In this document: positions 1-6,920 of the stretch, piece by piece | How positions within the stretch are numbered: the stretch's first letter is position 1 | Layout of the letters: each line of letters starts with the position of its first letter | NCBI RefSeq assembly: GCF_002929505.1 | Contig: NZ_PJJL01000070.1 | Span: forward strand, 62,001 to 126,000 | Length of the DNA stretch: 64,000 nucleotides | Reading direction: 5' to 3' | Source of the DNA: Cryobacterium sp. Y57 | Lineage (GTDB): Bacteria > Actinomycetota > Actinomycetes > Actinomycetales > Microbacteriaceae | The notes under the pieces: model-generated | Told to the model about the DNA's origin: nothing | Seen by the model: only the letters and a program-made list of their open reading frames with translations | The model's database searches: none | Program-made: the position numbers and the translations under genes

Positions 1-425
1 CCGGCGCGTTGCAGGGTAGGGCGAAGCCGGGCGAAGTCGATGGGCAGCATCGGGCCGGCATTGGTCCAGACCGCCGTGGGCAGGTGCGCGAAGATGCCGT
101 CGAGGTTGATGGTGTTGGGCCGAACGAGCAGGTGCGAGAGTAGGTGCAGCCGGAGATAGGCATCCGAGGTGCTTGCCGGCGGCGCATCGAGAGTGATTTC
201 CACCGTGATGGCCTCGAGACGCACCGCGCGGCGCGCGTCGTCACCGGCGGCTTCGCACAGTTCGGCCGGAACGATCCAGCGGTCGCGGCCGGTCGGCAAT
301 GCTCCCAATGTCGGGGACGGAAACCAGGTGTCGAGCACGGTGCCATCCGAGGCGACGGTGGCGAGACCATACCCCCAGGCCTGAGTCGGTGCGGATGGGG
401 CGTTTTCGGTAACAACAGAGGGCAT
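1..425 (-). CDS. dapD: DapD, tetrahydrodipicolinate N-succinyltransferase (partial, C-terminus outside window)
   Basis: The first 141 residues are visible; the rest lies left of the window. The enzyme transfers succinyl from succinyl-CoA to tetrahydrodipicolinate in the lysine/diaminopimelate pathway in the cytoplasm. The reading frame begins MPSVVTENAPSAPTQ and contains AWGYGLATVASDGTVLDTWF, DAYLRLHLLSHLLVRP and NLDGIFAHLP, which match the N-terminal domain of the actinobacterial DapD type. It is divergent from dapE with only 17 bp between the start codons. The ATG at 425 is favoured because a TAATCT -10 hexamer lies exactly 6 nt upstream and there is no room for a normal leader, so the mRNA is probably leaderless. 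Confidence 0.9.
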   Translation of the reverse strand, partial: MPSVVTENAPSAPTQAWGYGLATVASDGTVLDTWFPSPTLGALPTGRDRWIVPAELCEAAGDDARRAVRLEAITVEITLDAPPASTSDAYLRLHLLSHLLVRPNTINLDGIFAHLPTAVWTNAGPMLPIDFARLRPTLQRA

Positions 426-442
426 ACCTCTAGATTAGTAGG
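426..442. promoter_or_regulatory. Shared divergent leaderless promoter of dapD and dapE
   Basis: The 17-bp gap holds two overlapping -10 hexamers: TAGATT at 431-436 on the plus strand and TAATCT at 437-432 on the minus strand. Each is followed by exactly 6 nt and then the start codon (GTG 443, ATG 425). There is no space for Shine-Dalgarno leaders. Both hexamers fit the actinobacterial TAnnnT pattern. Promoter activity is inferred. Confidence 0.7.
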
Positions 443-1585
443 GTGACTTCTTTGACTCCGGCCCCGGCCGCTCCCGCCAGCGCCGCCGCAAGGCCGGCAC
501 AGCTCACCGTGCTCGACCTAACGGCGACCTCGATCGACCTGACCCGGCAAATCTGCGACATGGAGTCGGTGTCGGGCAACGAGACCGCCCTCGCTGACGC
601 GATCGTGGCTGCCCTCGCCGGTTGCGATCACCTCGAGATCATTCGCGACGGCGACACCGTCGTCGCCCGCACCAACCGCGGCCGCGCCCAGCGCGTCGTC
701 ATCGCCGGCCACATCGATACGGTTCCGCTCAACGACAACCTGCCCACCCGTTACGAGACCATCGACGGCACCGAGTACCTCTGGGGTCGAGGCACCGTCG
801 ACATGAAGGCCGGCGTGGCCGTGCAGCTCAAGCTCGCTGCCGAACTGACCGACCCCGCAGTCGACGTGACCTGGATGTGGTACGACCACGAAGAGGTCTC
901 CGACGACCTCAACGGCCTCGGACGCCTCGCCCGCAATCGTCCCGACCTGTTCGCCGGCGACTTCGCCATTCTCGGGGAACCGACCCGGAGCCAGGTCGAG
1001 GGCGGCTGCAACGGCAATCTGCGCGTGGAGATTCGCACCTTCGGGCTGCGTTCGCACTCCGCGCGCAGCTGGGTCGGTGAGAACGCCATCCACAAAGCCG
1101 CTCCCATTCTCAACATTCTGGCCGGGTACCAGGCCCGCGAGGTCGAGGTGGAGGGCCTCGTCTACCGCGAAGGCCTCAACGCGGTCGGCATCACCGGCGG
1201 CGTCGCCGGCAACATCATCCCCGACGAGTGCATGGTGCATGTCAACTACCGCTTTGCGCCGAGCCGCAGCGGCGACGAAGCCGTCGCCCATCTGCGCGAG
1301 CTCTTCGCTGGCTACGATCTCACCGTCGTCGACCGGGCCGAGGGTGCCCGTCCCGGTCTCGACGCCCCGCTCGCCCGCGAATTCCTCGCCGCCGTCGGTG
1401 GCGTAGCTACCCCGAAATACGGCTGGACCGACGTCGCTCGCTTCTCGGCCCTCGGCGTTCCGGCCGTCAACTACGGGCCCGGTGACCCGCTCAAGGCTCA
1501 TGCCGACGACGAACGCGTCGCCGTGGCCGAGATCACGGCCTGCGAGAAGGGTCTGCGCGACTGGCTGAGCGCATCCGTTCGGTAG
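443..1585 (+). CDS. dapE: DapE, succinyl-diaminopimelate desuccinylase
   Basis: M20-family metallopeptidase of 380 residues that hydrolyses N-succinyl-LL-diaminopimelate to succinate and LL-diaminopimelate, giving precursors for lysine and peptidoglycan. Metal-site motifs are visible: GHIDTVP (residues 89-95), GRGTVDMKAG with Asp120, the DHEE acidic pair near 148-151, and LGEPTRSQVEGGCNG further on. The length is normal for actinobacterial DapE. The GTG start follows a TAGATT hexamer by 6 nt, indicating leaderless transcription. The first 20 residues are Ala/Pro-rich and probably disordered. Divergence from dapD supports the pathway assignment. Confidence 0.93.
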   Translation: MTSLTPAPAAPASAAARPAQLTVLDLTATSIDLTRQICDMESVSGNETALADAIVAALAGCDHLEIIRDGDTVVARTNRGRAQRVVIAGHIDTVPLNDNLPTRYETIDGTEYLWGRGTVDMKAGVAVQLKLAAELTDPAVDVTWMWYDHEEVSDDLNGLGRLARNRPDLFAGDFAILGEPTRSQVEGGCNGNLRVEIRTFGLRSHSARSWVGENAIHKAAPILNILAGYQAREVEVEGLVYREGLNAVGITGGVAGNIIPDECMVHVNYRFAPSRSGDEAVAHLRELFAGYDLTVVDRAEGARPGLDAPLAREFLAAVGGVATPKYGWTDVARFSALGVPAVNYGPGDPLKAHADDERVAVAEITACEKGLRDWLSASVR

Positions 1586-1600
1586 CGCAGTGACAGCACC

Positions 1601-2863
1601 ATGACTGAGCGGATGCTCGGCCCCCGCCGTCCGGCTGCCCGCAGTCAGCGCGCCCGCAGCCAGCGCGCCCGCCGGCTGCCAACCGTCTGGCACGTCCGCT
1701 ACCGGCTGACCCCGTGGTGGGGCAAAGTGCTCGTGGTTTGGGCGCTCTCGCGACTGGTCACAACGAGCCTCATCCTCGTGTTGGAGAGCGTTCAAGGCCC
1801 CAACGCCTGGACCGGTGCCAGCCCGAAATACGCCGATTTCGCGACCATGTGGGACGGGCGCTGGTACAACATCGTCGCGATGCTCGGCTATCCGAGCGTA
1901 CTGCCGATCACCGACACCGGCCAGGTGGGCGAAAATGCCTGGGCATTCATGCCTGGCTATCCGTTCGTGGCCAGGCTGCTCATGGAGCTGACTAGCTTTC
2001 CGTGGGCGCCCGTGGCCGTGTTCGTGTCGGTGGTGTTCAGCCTGGGGACCGCCCTGCTGTTCTACCGCCTGATGGCGCGGGTGCAGCCGCCGAACACGGC
2101 CCTGTTCTCGGTCGTGCTGTTCTGCGCCGCCCCGCTATCGCCGATTCTGCAGTTTGCCTACGCCGAGTCGATGTACCTATTTTTTCTGACCCTCGCCCTC
2201 TACCTGCTGCTGGAGCGCCGCTACTGGCTGCTCTACCCCGTCATCGCGGTCATGGCCCTGACTCGGCCGAGCGGGCTCGCATTCGCCCTCGCCCTCGGCC
2301 TGCACGTCATCTATCGCTTCGTTACCCGCGCCCGCGACCCGTTCCCCCGTCACGAGCGGATGTTGGCGGCATCCGTCGCCCTGTTCAGCGCGTTGATGGG
2401 ATTGGCCTGGCCGATCGCGGCCTGGGCAGCCACCGGCGACCTGATGGCCTACACCGACACCGAACTGGCCTGGCGAGCGCCGTACATCGGCTATGTGGAG
2501 CTGGTCCCGTTCACCGCGTGGTTCCAGGGCGGGATCTGGTGGCTCGGCAACCCGTGGGGCATTGTCGTGGTGACCGCCCTTATTCTGACCTTCACCGTGC
2601 TGCTGTTCACCCCTGCCGTACGGCGTCTTGGCGTGGATTTGAGGCTCTGGCTGGCCAGCTACGGCCTCTACCTGCTCGCAGTGTTCTTTCCGCAATCGAG
2701 CACGTTTCGGCTGCTCATGCCGATGCTTCCCCTGCTCGGAGCGGCCGCGCTGCCGCGCAGCCTGGTCTACCGCGTGGCCATGGTCGTACTGTTCGTCGCC
2801 GGCCAGTGGGGATGGCTGCTGATCTGCTGGGGCGTCGACGGCTACGACTGGACACCGCCCTAA
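1601..2863 (+). CDS. PIG-V/Gpi18-like mannosyltransferase-type integral membrane protein
   Basis: 420 residues with a basic N-terminal tail (repeated SQRAR) followed by many hydrophobic segments. The first luminal stretch carries WDGRWY and, later, FMPGYPFVARL, a pattern seen in GPI-mannosyltransferase-2-like (PIG-V) proteins of the GT-C fold, which use polyprenyl-phosphate-mannose as donor outside the membrane. A catalytic Asp after the first transmembrane segment (in the WDG motif) is consistent with this. It starts 15 nt after dapE on the same strand and may be co-transcribed, though the function is unrelated. A polyprenol-phosphate-mannose synthase that could feed it is at 44105-44875. 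The acceptor is unknown. Confidence 0.65.
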   Translation: MTERMLGPRRPAARSQRARSQRARRLPTVWHVRYRLTPWWGKVLVVWALSRLVTTSLILVLESVQGPNAWTGASPKYADFATMWDGRWYNIVAMLGYPSVLPITDTGQVGENAWAFMPGYPFVARLLMELTSFPWAPVAVFVSVVFSLGTALLFYRLMARVQPPNTALFSVVLFCAAPLSPILQFAYAESMYLFFLTLALYLLLERRYWLLYPVIAVMALTRPSGLAFALALGLHVIYRFVTRARDPFPRHERMLAASVALFSALMGLAWPIAAWAATGDLMAYTDTELAWRAPYIGYVELVPFTAWFQGGIWWLGNPWGIVVVTALILTFTVLLFTPAVRRLGVDLRLWLASYGLYLLAVFFPQSSTFRLLMPMLPLLGAAALPRSLVYRVAMVVLFVAGQWGWLLICWGVDGYDWTPP

Positions 2864-2968
2864 CGGGCGGGTGCATCCCCCGAATCTGACGCTGAGTCCG
2901 ACCCGAATTTACGTCTCGGGCTGAGATAGTCGATAATAGGGGTACACAGACGAATGGAAGGGGAGTTC

Positions 2969-3145
2969 ATGGCGGCCATGAAGCCACGGACCGGAGACGG
3001 GCCAATGGAGGCTGTAAAAGAGGGACGCCTGATCATCGTGCGTGTACCGCTCGAAGGTGGGGGCCGGCTCGTCGTGTCAGTCAACGACGCCGAGGCCAAG
3101 GAACTTCACGATGCACTCGCCGGGGTTGTCGCAGCGGCGAAGTAG
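2969..3145 (+). CDS. DUF3117 small conserved protein
   Basis: A 58-residue protein beginning MAAMKPRTGDGPMEAVKEGR and continuing RVPLEGGGRLVVSV, the signature of the short actinobacterial DUF3117 family (normally about 55 residues). The function is unknown. I chose the ATG at 2969 over the ATG at 2954 because the family starts at MAAMKPRTGDGP and because a GGAAGGGGAG Shine-Dalgarno stretch lies directly upstream. It is monocistronic, ending before a 20-bp hairpin terminator. Confidence 0.88.
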   Translation: MAAMKPRTGDGPMEAVKEGRLIIVRVPLEGGGRLVVSVNDAEAKELHDALAGVVAAAK

Positions 3146-3166
3146 CCTCGTGTTCCTGTAGGTGAC

Positions 3167-3209
3167 ACACCAGAACGGCCGCGCAGTGACTGCGCGGCCG
3201 TTCTGGTGT
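3167..3209. terminator. Bidirectional hairpin terminator
   Basis: A perfect 20-bp stem (3167-3186 with 3190-3209) with a 3-nt TGA loop. It lies between the convergent DUF3117 and O-methyltransferase genes. No long T-tract follows; actinobacterial terminators often lack one. Confidence 0.8.
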
Positions 3210-3219
3210 TCCGAGGGCG

Positions 3220-3852
3220 TCAGGCGCGCAGCTTGGTGATCTGCAACAGGCCGTCGCCGACGGGGGAGAGCGCACTGATGACAGCGCTCGACGCGGCAAT
3301 CTCGGTCAGCAATGTGCGAAAGCCGGTCGCGACATCGTCGCGCTGGGCGGGGTCGGCCACCCGGCCGCGCCACAGAGCGTGCGCGACGAGCACGGTGCCA
3401 CCCGGACGAGCCAGACGCAGTCCGTGTTCCACGTATTCGATGACCGACTGCGGGTCGGCGTCAATGAACACAATGTCGTAAGAATTCTCGTTCATACGCG
3501 GCAGTACTTCGCTGGCCTTGCCCGTGATCAGGCGCACCCGGTTGGCGGGAATCTTCGCCTCGGCGAAATTCGCCTTGGCGTGCTGCAGATGGTCGACCTC
3601 GGTGTCGATCGACGTGAGAGTGGCGCCAGGAGCCCCAGTCAGCAGCCAGATGCCCGAAACTCCGGCACCTGTGCCGACCTCGAGGATACTGCGCGCGCCG
3701 GTCGCAGCGGCCAGAACGGCCGATTGCGCCCCGACCGCAGGCGTTATCGCGTCGATTCCCAGCTCGAGGGATTGCTGGCGCGCTCGAATGATGGCTTCGG
3801 ATTCCACGACACAGTCGTCGGAGAATTTCCAGTTCAGTTCAATGTCAGACAC
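3220..3852 (-). CDS. O-methyltransferase, class I SAM-dependent
   Basis: 210 residues of the methyltransferase_3 (catechol-O-methyltransferase-like) family. The SAM-binding motif I is ILEVGTGAGVSGIWLL, followed by the acidic motif II SIDTEVDHL and DIVFIDADP. The substrate is not predictable. The GTG start at 3852 has a GGAG Shine-Dalgarno 6 nt upstream. In mycobacteria the homologue is divergent from sigE-rseA-htrA-tatB; here it is divergent directly from tatB. Confidence 0.85.
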   Translation of the reverse strand: MSDIELNWKFSDDCVVESEAIIRARQQSLELGIDAITPAVGAQSAVLAAATGARSILEVGTGAGVSGIWLLTGAPGATLTSIDTEVDHLQHAKANFAEAKIPANRVRLITGKASEVLPRMNENSYDIVFIDADPQSVIEYVEHGLRLARPGGTVLVAHALWRGRVADPAQRDDVATGFRTLLTEIAASSAVISALSPVGDGLLQITKLRA

Positions 3853-3926
3853 AAATAACTCCAGTAGATGATTAGGTCAAGACTAGGGCCGTGGCGCGTG
3901 TGGTCTGTGGATGCCTCGCCGGGCGC

Positions 3927-3932
3927 TACTCT
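3927..3932 (+). promoter_or_regulatory. -10 hexamer of a leaderless tatB promoter
   Basis: TACTCT lies exactly 6 nt before the tatB ATG at 3939, the same arrangement as at ten other starts in the window. An AAGGA in the 6-nt gap is too close to the ATG to act as a normal ribosome binding site. Confidence 0.5.
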
Positions 3933-3938
3933 AAGGAC

Positions 3939-4328
3939 ATGTTTGGGCTGACGTTCGAAAAGATTCTGCTGATCGGGATCATCGCTGTCTTCTTGCTCGG
4001 CCCCGATAAGTTACCGCACTATGCCGCCCAGCTGGGACGCCTCGTGCGGCAGCTCCGCGACATGGCCAACGGTGCCAAAGATCGTATGCGCGATGAGATG
4101 GGCCCGGAGTTCGACGATCTGGACTGGAAAAAACTGGACCCGCGCCAGTATGACCCGCGCCGCATCATCCGGGAAGCCCTCGCCGACGAAGACCCGTCCA
4201 AGGAACAGTCAGCGACGATTTCTCGCGCCGAGCCCAACCCTGAAGGCGCCTACCTGAAACGCAAACGTGCCAGAGATGCTGCCCTAACCGCGCTCGGACC
4301 GGCCCCGTTCGATTCTGAATCCACATAG
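3939..4328 (+). CDS. tatB: TatB, twin-arginine translocase subunit
   Basis: 129-residue single-span membrane protein of the Sec-independent (Tat) export complex, which works with TatA and TatC. The N-terminal helix MFGLTFEKILLIGIIAVFLL followed by LGPDKLPHYAAQLGRLVRQL has the conserved Glu in the membrane segment, the LGP hinge and an amphipathic helix. The polar C-terminal tail (from about residue 70) is Asp/Arg/Lys rich. An in-frame upstream start at 3891 would add residues before the membrane helix and was rejected. tatA and tatC are not in the window. Confidence 0.9.
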   Translation: MFGLTFEKILLIGIIAVFLLGPDKLPHYAAQLGRLVRQLRDMANGAKDRMRDEMGPEFDDLDWKKLDPRQYDPRRIIREALADEDPSKEQSATISRAEPNPEGAYLKRKRARDAALTALGPAPFDSEST

Positions 4329-4371
4329 ATAGCACGCGTTTGCGAGTAGGGCAGAGCGGAATGAGAGGCTG

Positions 4372-5193
4372 ATGTCTGCTGTCAAGAAACCCAAACGCGT
4401 CACAAAGACCGTCTATGAGGCCGAGCTCGCCCGCCTGCAGGCCGAATTGGTCACGATGCAGCAATGGGTGAAGTCATCCGGTGCCCGGGTCGTGGTGATC
4501 TTCGAGGGCCGCGACGCCGCTGGCAAGGGGTCGGCGATCAAGCGCATCACCCAGTACCTCAATCCGCGTGTTGCGCGCGTGGTCGCCCTGCCGATGCCCA
4601 CCGAACGCCAGCGCGGCCAGTGGTATTTTCAGCGCTACATCGAGCACCTGCCGTCGACCGGTGAGATCGTTCTGATGGACCGCTCGTGGTACAACCGGGC
4701 CGGTGTCGAGCGGGTCATGGGCTACTGCACCAGTGATGAATACCGTCGGTTTCTGCATCAGGCCCCCCTGTTCGAACGGATGCTGGTCGAAGATGGAATT
4801 TTGCTGGTCAAGTATTGGTTTTCGGTGTCTGACCTGGAGCAGGAGCGACGTTTTCGTTCGCGTCTGAAAGATCCCATGCGTCGGTGGAAGCTGTCCGAAA
4901 CCGATGTGCTGTCGATTACCAAGTGGGTGGATTACTCCAAGGCGAAAGACGAGATGTTCGTGCACACCGACATTGCCGAAGCGCCCTGGTGGGTGGTGGA
5001 GAGTGAAGACAAGCGAGCTAGCCGGCTGAATGCGATCAGCCATCTACTCTCGCTCGTGCCCTACGAGAAGACCGACCCACCCAAGGTGCACATTCCGCCG
5101 CGCCCGCCGGCTTCCGACTATGAGCGGCCGCCGCGCGAGAGCAACCACCAGGTTCCCGACCATGTGGCGACGTTGGTCAAGCCCAAGGAGTAG
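4372..5193 (+). CDS. ppk2: Polyphosphate kinase 2 (PPK2 family)
   Basis: 273 residues. Transfers phosphate between polyphosphate and nucleotides, regenerating nucleoside di- or triphosphates. Walker A is EGRDAAGKG at residues 45-53, with the paired Walker B/lid motif MDRSWYNRAGVERVMGY from residue 102. Asp48 and Asp103 are the expected metal ligands. The single-domain length fits class I PPK2. It ends 3 nt before the convergent mrp stop, so the two 3' ends share almost no intergenic DNA. Whether it prefers GDP, ADP or AMP cannot be told from the sequence alone. Confidence 0.9.
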   Translation: MSAVKKPKRVTKTVYEAELARLQAELVTMQQWVKSSGARVVVIFEGRDAAGKGSAIKRITQYLNPRVARVVALPMPTERQRGQWYFQRYIEHLPSTGEIVLMDRSWYNRAGVERVMGYCTSDEYRRFLHQAPLFERMLVEDGILLVKYWFSVSDLEQERRFRSRLKDPMRRWKLSETDVLSITKWVDYSKAKDEMFVHTDIAEAPWWVVESEDKRASRLNAISHLLSLVPYEKTDPPKVHIPPRPPASDYERPPRESNHQVPDHVATLVKPKE

Positions 5194-5196
5194 GCG

Positions 5197-6348
5197 TCAG
5201 CGGGGCGTGAGTCTCAGGCTGAGTCCAGCCAGGCTTCGAGTGCGCGTTTTCATCCGGTGGGCGAGCGCGAGGATAGCGCGGGCTGAGGGGTCATCCGGGG
5301 CCCCTAGTACGACCGGCAGGCCGGCATCGCCGCCGGTGCGCAGCGCCAGGCTCAGCGGAACCTGCGTGAGCACCGGCACCGGCGCCGTCTGGCCGACGGA
5401 GAGTCGCCTGGCCACTTCGGCGCCTCCGCCCGAACCGAACAGTTCGAGCAGGCTGCCGTCGGGCTGCACCAGCGCCGACATGTTCTCGATCACCCCGTAC
5501 ACGCTTTGTCCGGTCTGCCGGGCCACGATTCCGCTACGCTCGGCCACATCGGCCGCCGCGGCCTGAGGGGTGGTCACGACGATGACCTCGGCGTGTGGCA
5601 GAAGCTGGCCCACCGTGATGGCAACGTCTCCGGTACCGGGCGGCAGGTCGAGCAGCAGCACATCCAGATCACCGAAATACACGTCGGTCAGAAACTGTTT
5701 GATCGTGCGGTGCAGCATCGGTCCGCGCCAAGCGACCGCCGCCGACGCATCGTCGATGAACATGCCGATCGAGATGACCTTCACGTTGTGCGCGATCGGC
5801 GGCAGGATCATATCGCCCACCTGGGTCGGTTTGACCGCGAGACCGTCGTGCACGAGGCCGAGCAGGCCAGGAATGCTGAAACCGTGCACATCGGCGTCGA
5901 CGATACCCACCCGCAGTCCCTCTCCGGCCAAGGCCACGGCCAGGTTGGCCGTAACGGTAGATTTACCGACGCCGCCCTTGCCGCTCGTGATCGCGTAGAC
6001 CCGGGTGAGTGACTCCGGGCCGAACTGCACGCTGCGTTCCGCCTGGCCGCCGCGCAGTTTCTCGGTGAGCGCGGTGCGTTGCTCGCGAGTCATGACGGCG
6101 ACCTCGACGCTCGCGCGGCCCTTCCCGGACACCGACTCAGCGGCGGCGAGAACGTCGCTCTCGATGCGTGCAGCGGCCGGACAACCGGCAATGGTCAAGC
6201 GGATGCCAACGCTCACCCACCCGGTGTCGCTCACCGTCACCCCCGATACCATGTCGAGTTCGGTGATGGGCTTGCGAATCTCCGGGTCGGTCACCCCGGC
6301 CAGGGCGGTGAAGACACGGGAGCGGATGGTGTCGGGGGCAGAATTCAT
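5197..6348 (-). CDS. mrp: Mrp/NBP35-family P-loop ATPase (ApbC-like iron-sulfur carrier)
   Basis: 383 residues: an N-terminal MIP18/DUF59-like domain (about 1-85) joined to a MinD-like ATPase with deviant Walker A TSGKGGVGKS near residues 121-130. The family carries and inserts Fe-S clusters. The usual cluster-binding CxxC after IENMS is absent: the sequence reads IENMSALVQPDGSLLELFG, as I recall for other actinobacterial Mrp proteins, so cluster binding would need other ligands. The start overlaps the stop of the DUF1003 gene in an ATGA arrangement, showing translational coupling within the 8238-5197 operon. Confidence 0.88.
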   Translation of the reverse strand: MNSAPDTIRSRVFTALAGVTDPEIRKPITELDMVSGVTVSDTGWVSVGIRLTIAGCPAAARIESDVLAAAESVSGKGRASVEVAVMTREQRTALTEKLRGGQAERSVQFGPESLTRVYAITSGKGGVGKSTVTANLAVALAGEGLRVGIVDADVHGFSIPGLLGLVHDGLAVKPTQVGDMILPPIAHNVKVISIGMFIDDASAAVAWRGPMLHRTIKQFLTDVYFGDLDVLLLDLPPGTGDVAITVGQLLPHAEVIVVTTPQAAAADVAERSGIVARQTGQSVYGVIENMSALVQPDGSLLELFGSGGGAEVARRLSVGQTAPVPVLTQVPLSLALRTGGDAGLPVVLGAPDDPSARAILALAHRMKTRTRSLAGLSLRLTPR

Positions 6349-6920
6349 GCGGTCGGGCGGCTTTCCGTGGTGCTGTTTGGGGCAGGAGGTTCATCCACAT
6401 GATTGCGCTCGTCCGCGCGACTGCGCTCATCCAGGTGCTCGAGCAGAGTGCGCAGTTCCGCGCGAATGAAATCCTTCGAGGCCATGTCCTTGATCGCTAT
6501 GCGCAGTGCCACGACCTCCCGAGCCAGGTATTCGGTGTCGGCGAGGGTGCGTTCTGCGCGCTGCCGGTCCTGTTCGAACTGCACCCGGTCGCGATCGTCC
6601 TGCCGGTTCTGGGCGAGCAGGATCATCGGAGCAGCATAGGAGGCCTGCATCGATAAGACGAGGGTCAGCGCGATGAACCCGAGCGCAACCGAGTCGAACC
6701 GCCACGCCTCCGGGGCGAGGGTGTTCCAGGAGATCCAGGCGACGGCGAACAGGGTGAGCCCGAGCAAAAACCAGGGGGTCCCCATGCCGCGGGCGATGGC
6801 CTCGGTGAAACGGCCGAAGCTGTCCCGGCTGTGACCTGTGCGGCCTAGACCCACGAGATTGCCGGTGCGCAGGCCCTTGGGCGCATCCAAGCGCAGGTCG
6901 GCGCGGTTATTGCGGGCCAC
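6345..6920 (-). CDS. DUF1003 membrane protein
   Basis: 191 residues with two membrane segments near the middle (PWFLLGLTLFAVAWISW and LGFIALTLVLSMQASYAAP) followed by LLAQNRQDDRDR and a charged coiled-coil-like tail. This order is typical of DUF1003, a family of unknown function usually found beside MgtE_N/CBS proteins and mrp in Actinobacteria. GTG start at 6920 with AAGGA 6 nt upstream. It overlaps the 3' end of the preceding gene by 14 nt and the mrp start by 4 nt. Confidence 0.87.
   Translation of the reverse strand: MARNNRADLRLDAPKGLRTGNLVGLGRTGHSRDSFGRFTEAIARGMGTPWFLLGLTLFAVAWISWNTLAPEAWRFDSVALGFIALTLVLSMQASYAAPMILLAQNRQDDRDRVQFEQDRQRAERTLADTEYLAREVVALRIAIKDMASKDFIRAELRTLLEHLDERSRADERNHVDEPPAPNSTTESRPTA

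Noticed and set aside
518..1795. Long minus-strand open frame opposite dapE
   Set aside because: Shadow of a high-GC coding region; no recognisable motif, whereas dapE has complete family motifs.
3933..3938. AAGGA as Shine-Dalgarno sequence for tatB
   Set aside because: It directly abuts the ATG, too close to act; the TACTCT-N6-ATG arrangement explains the start better.
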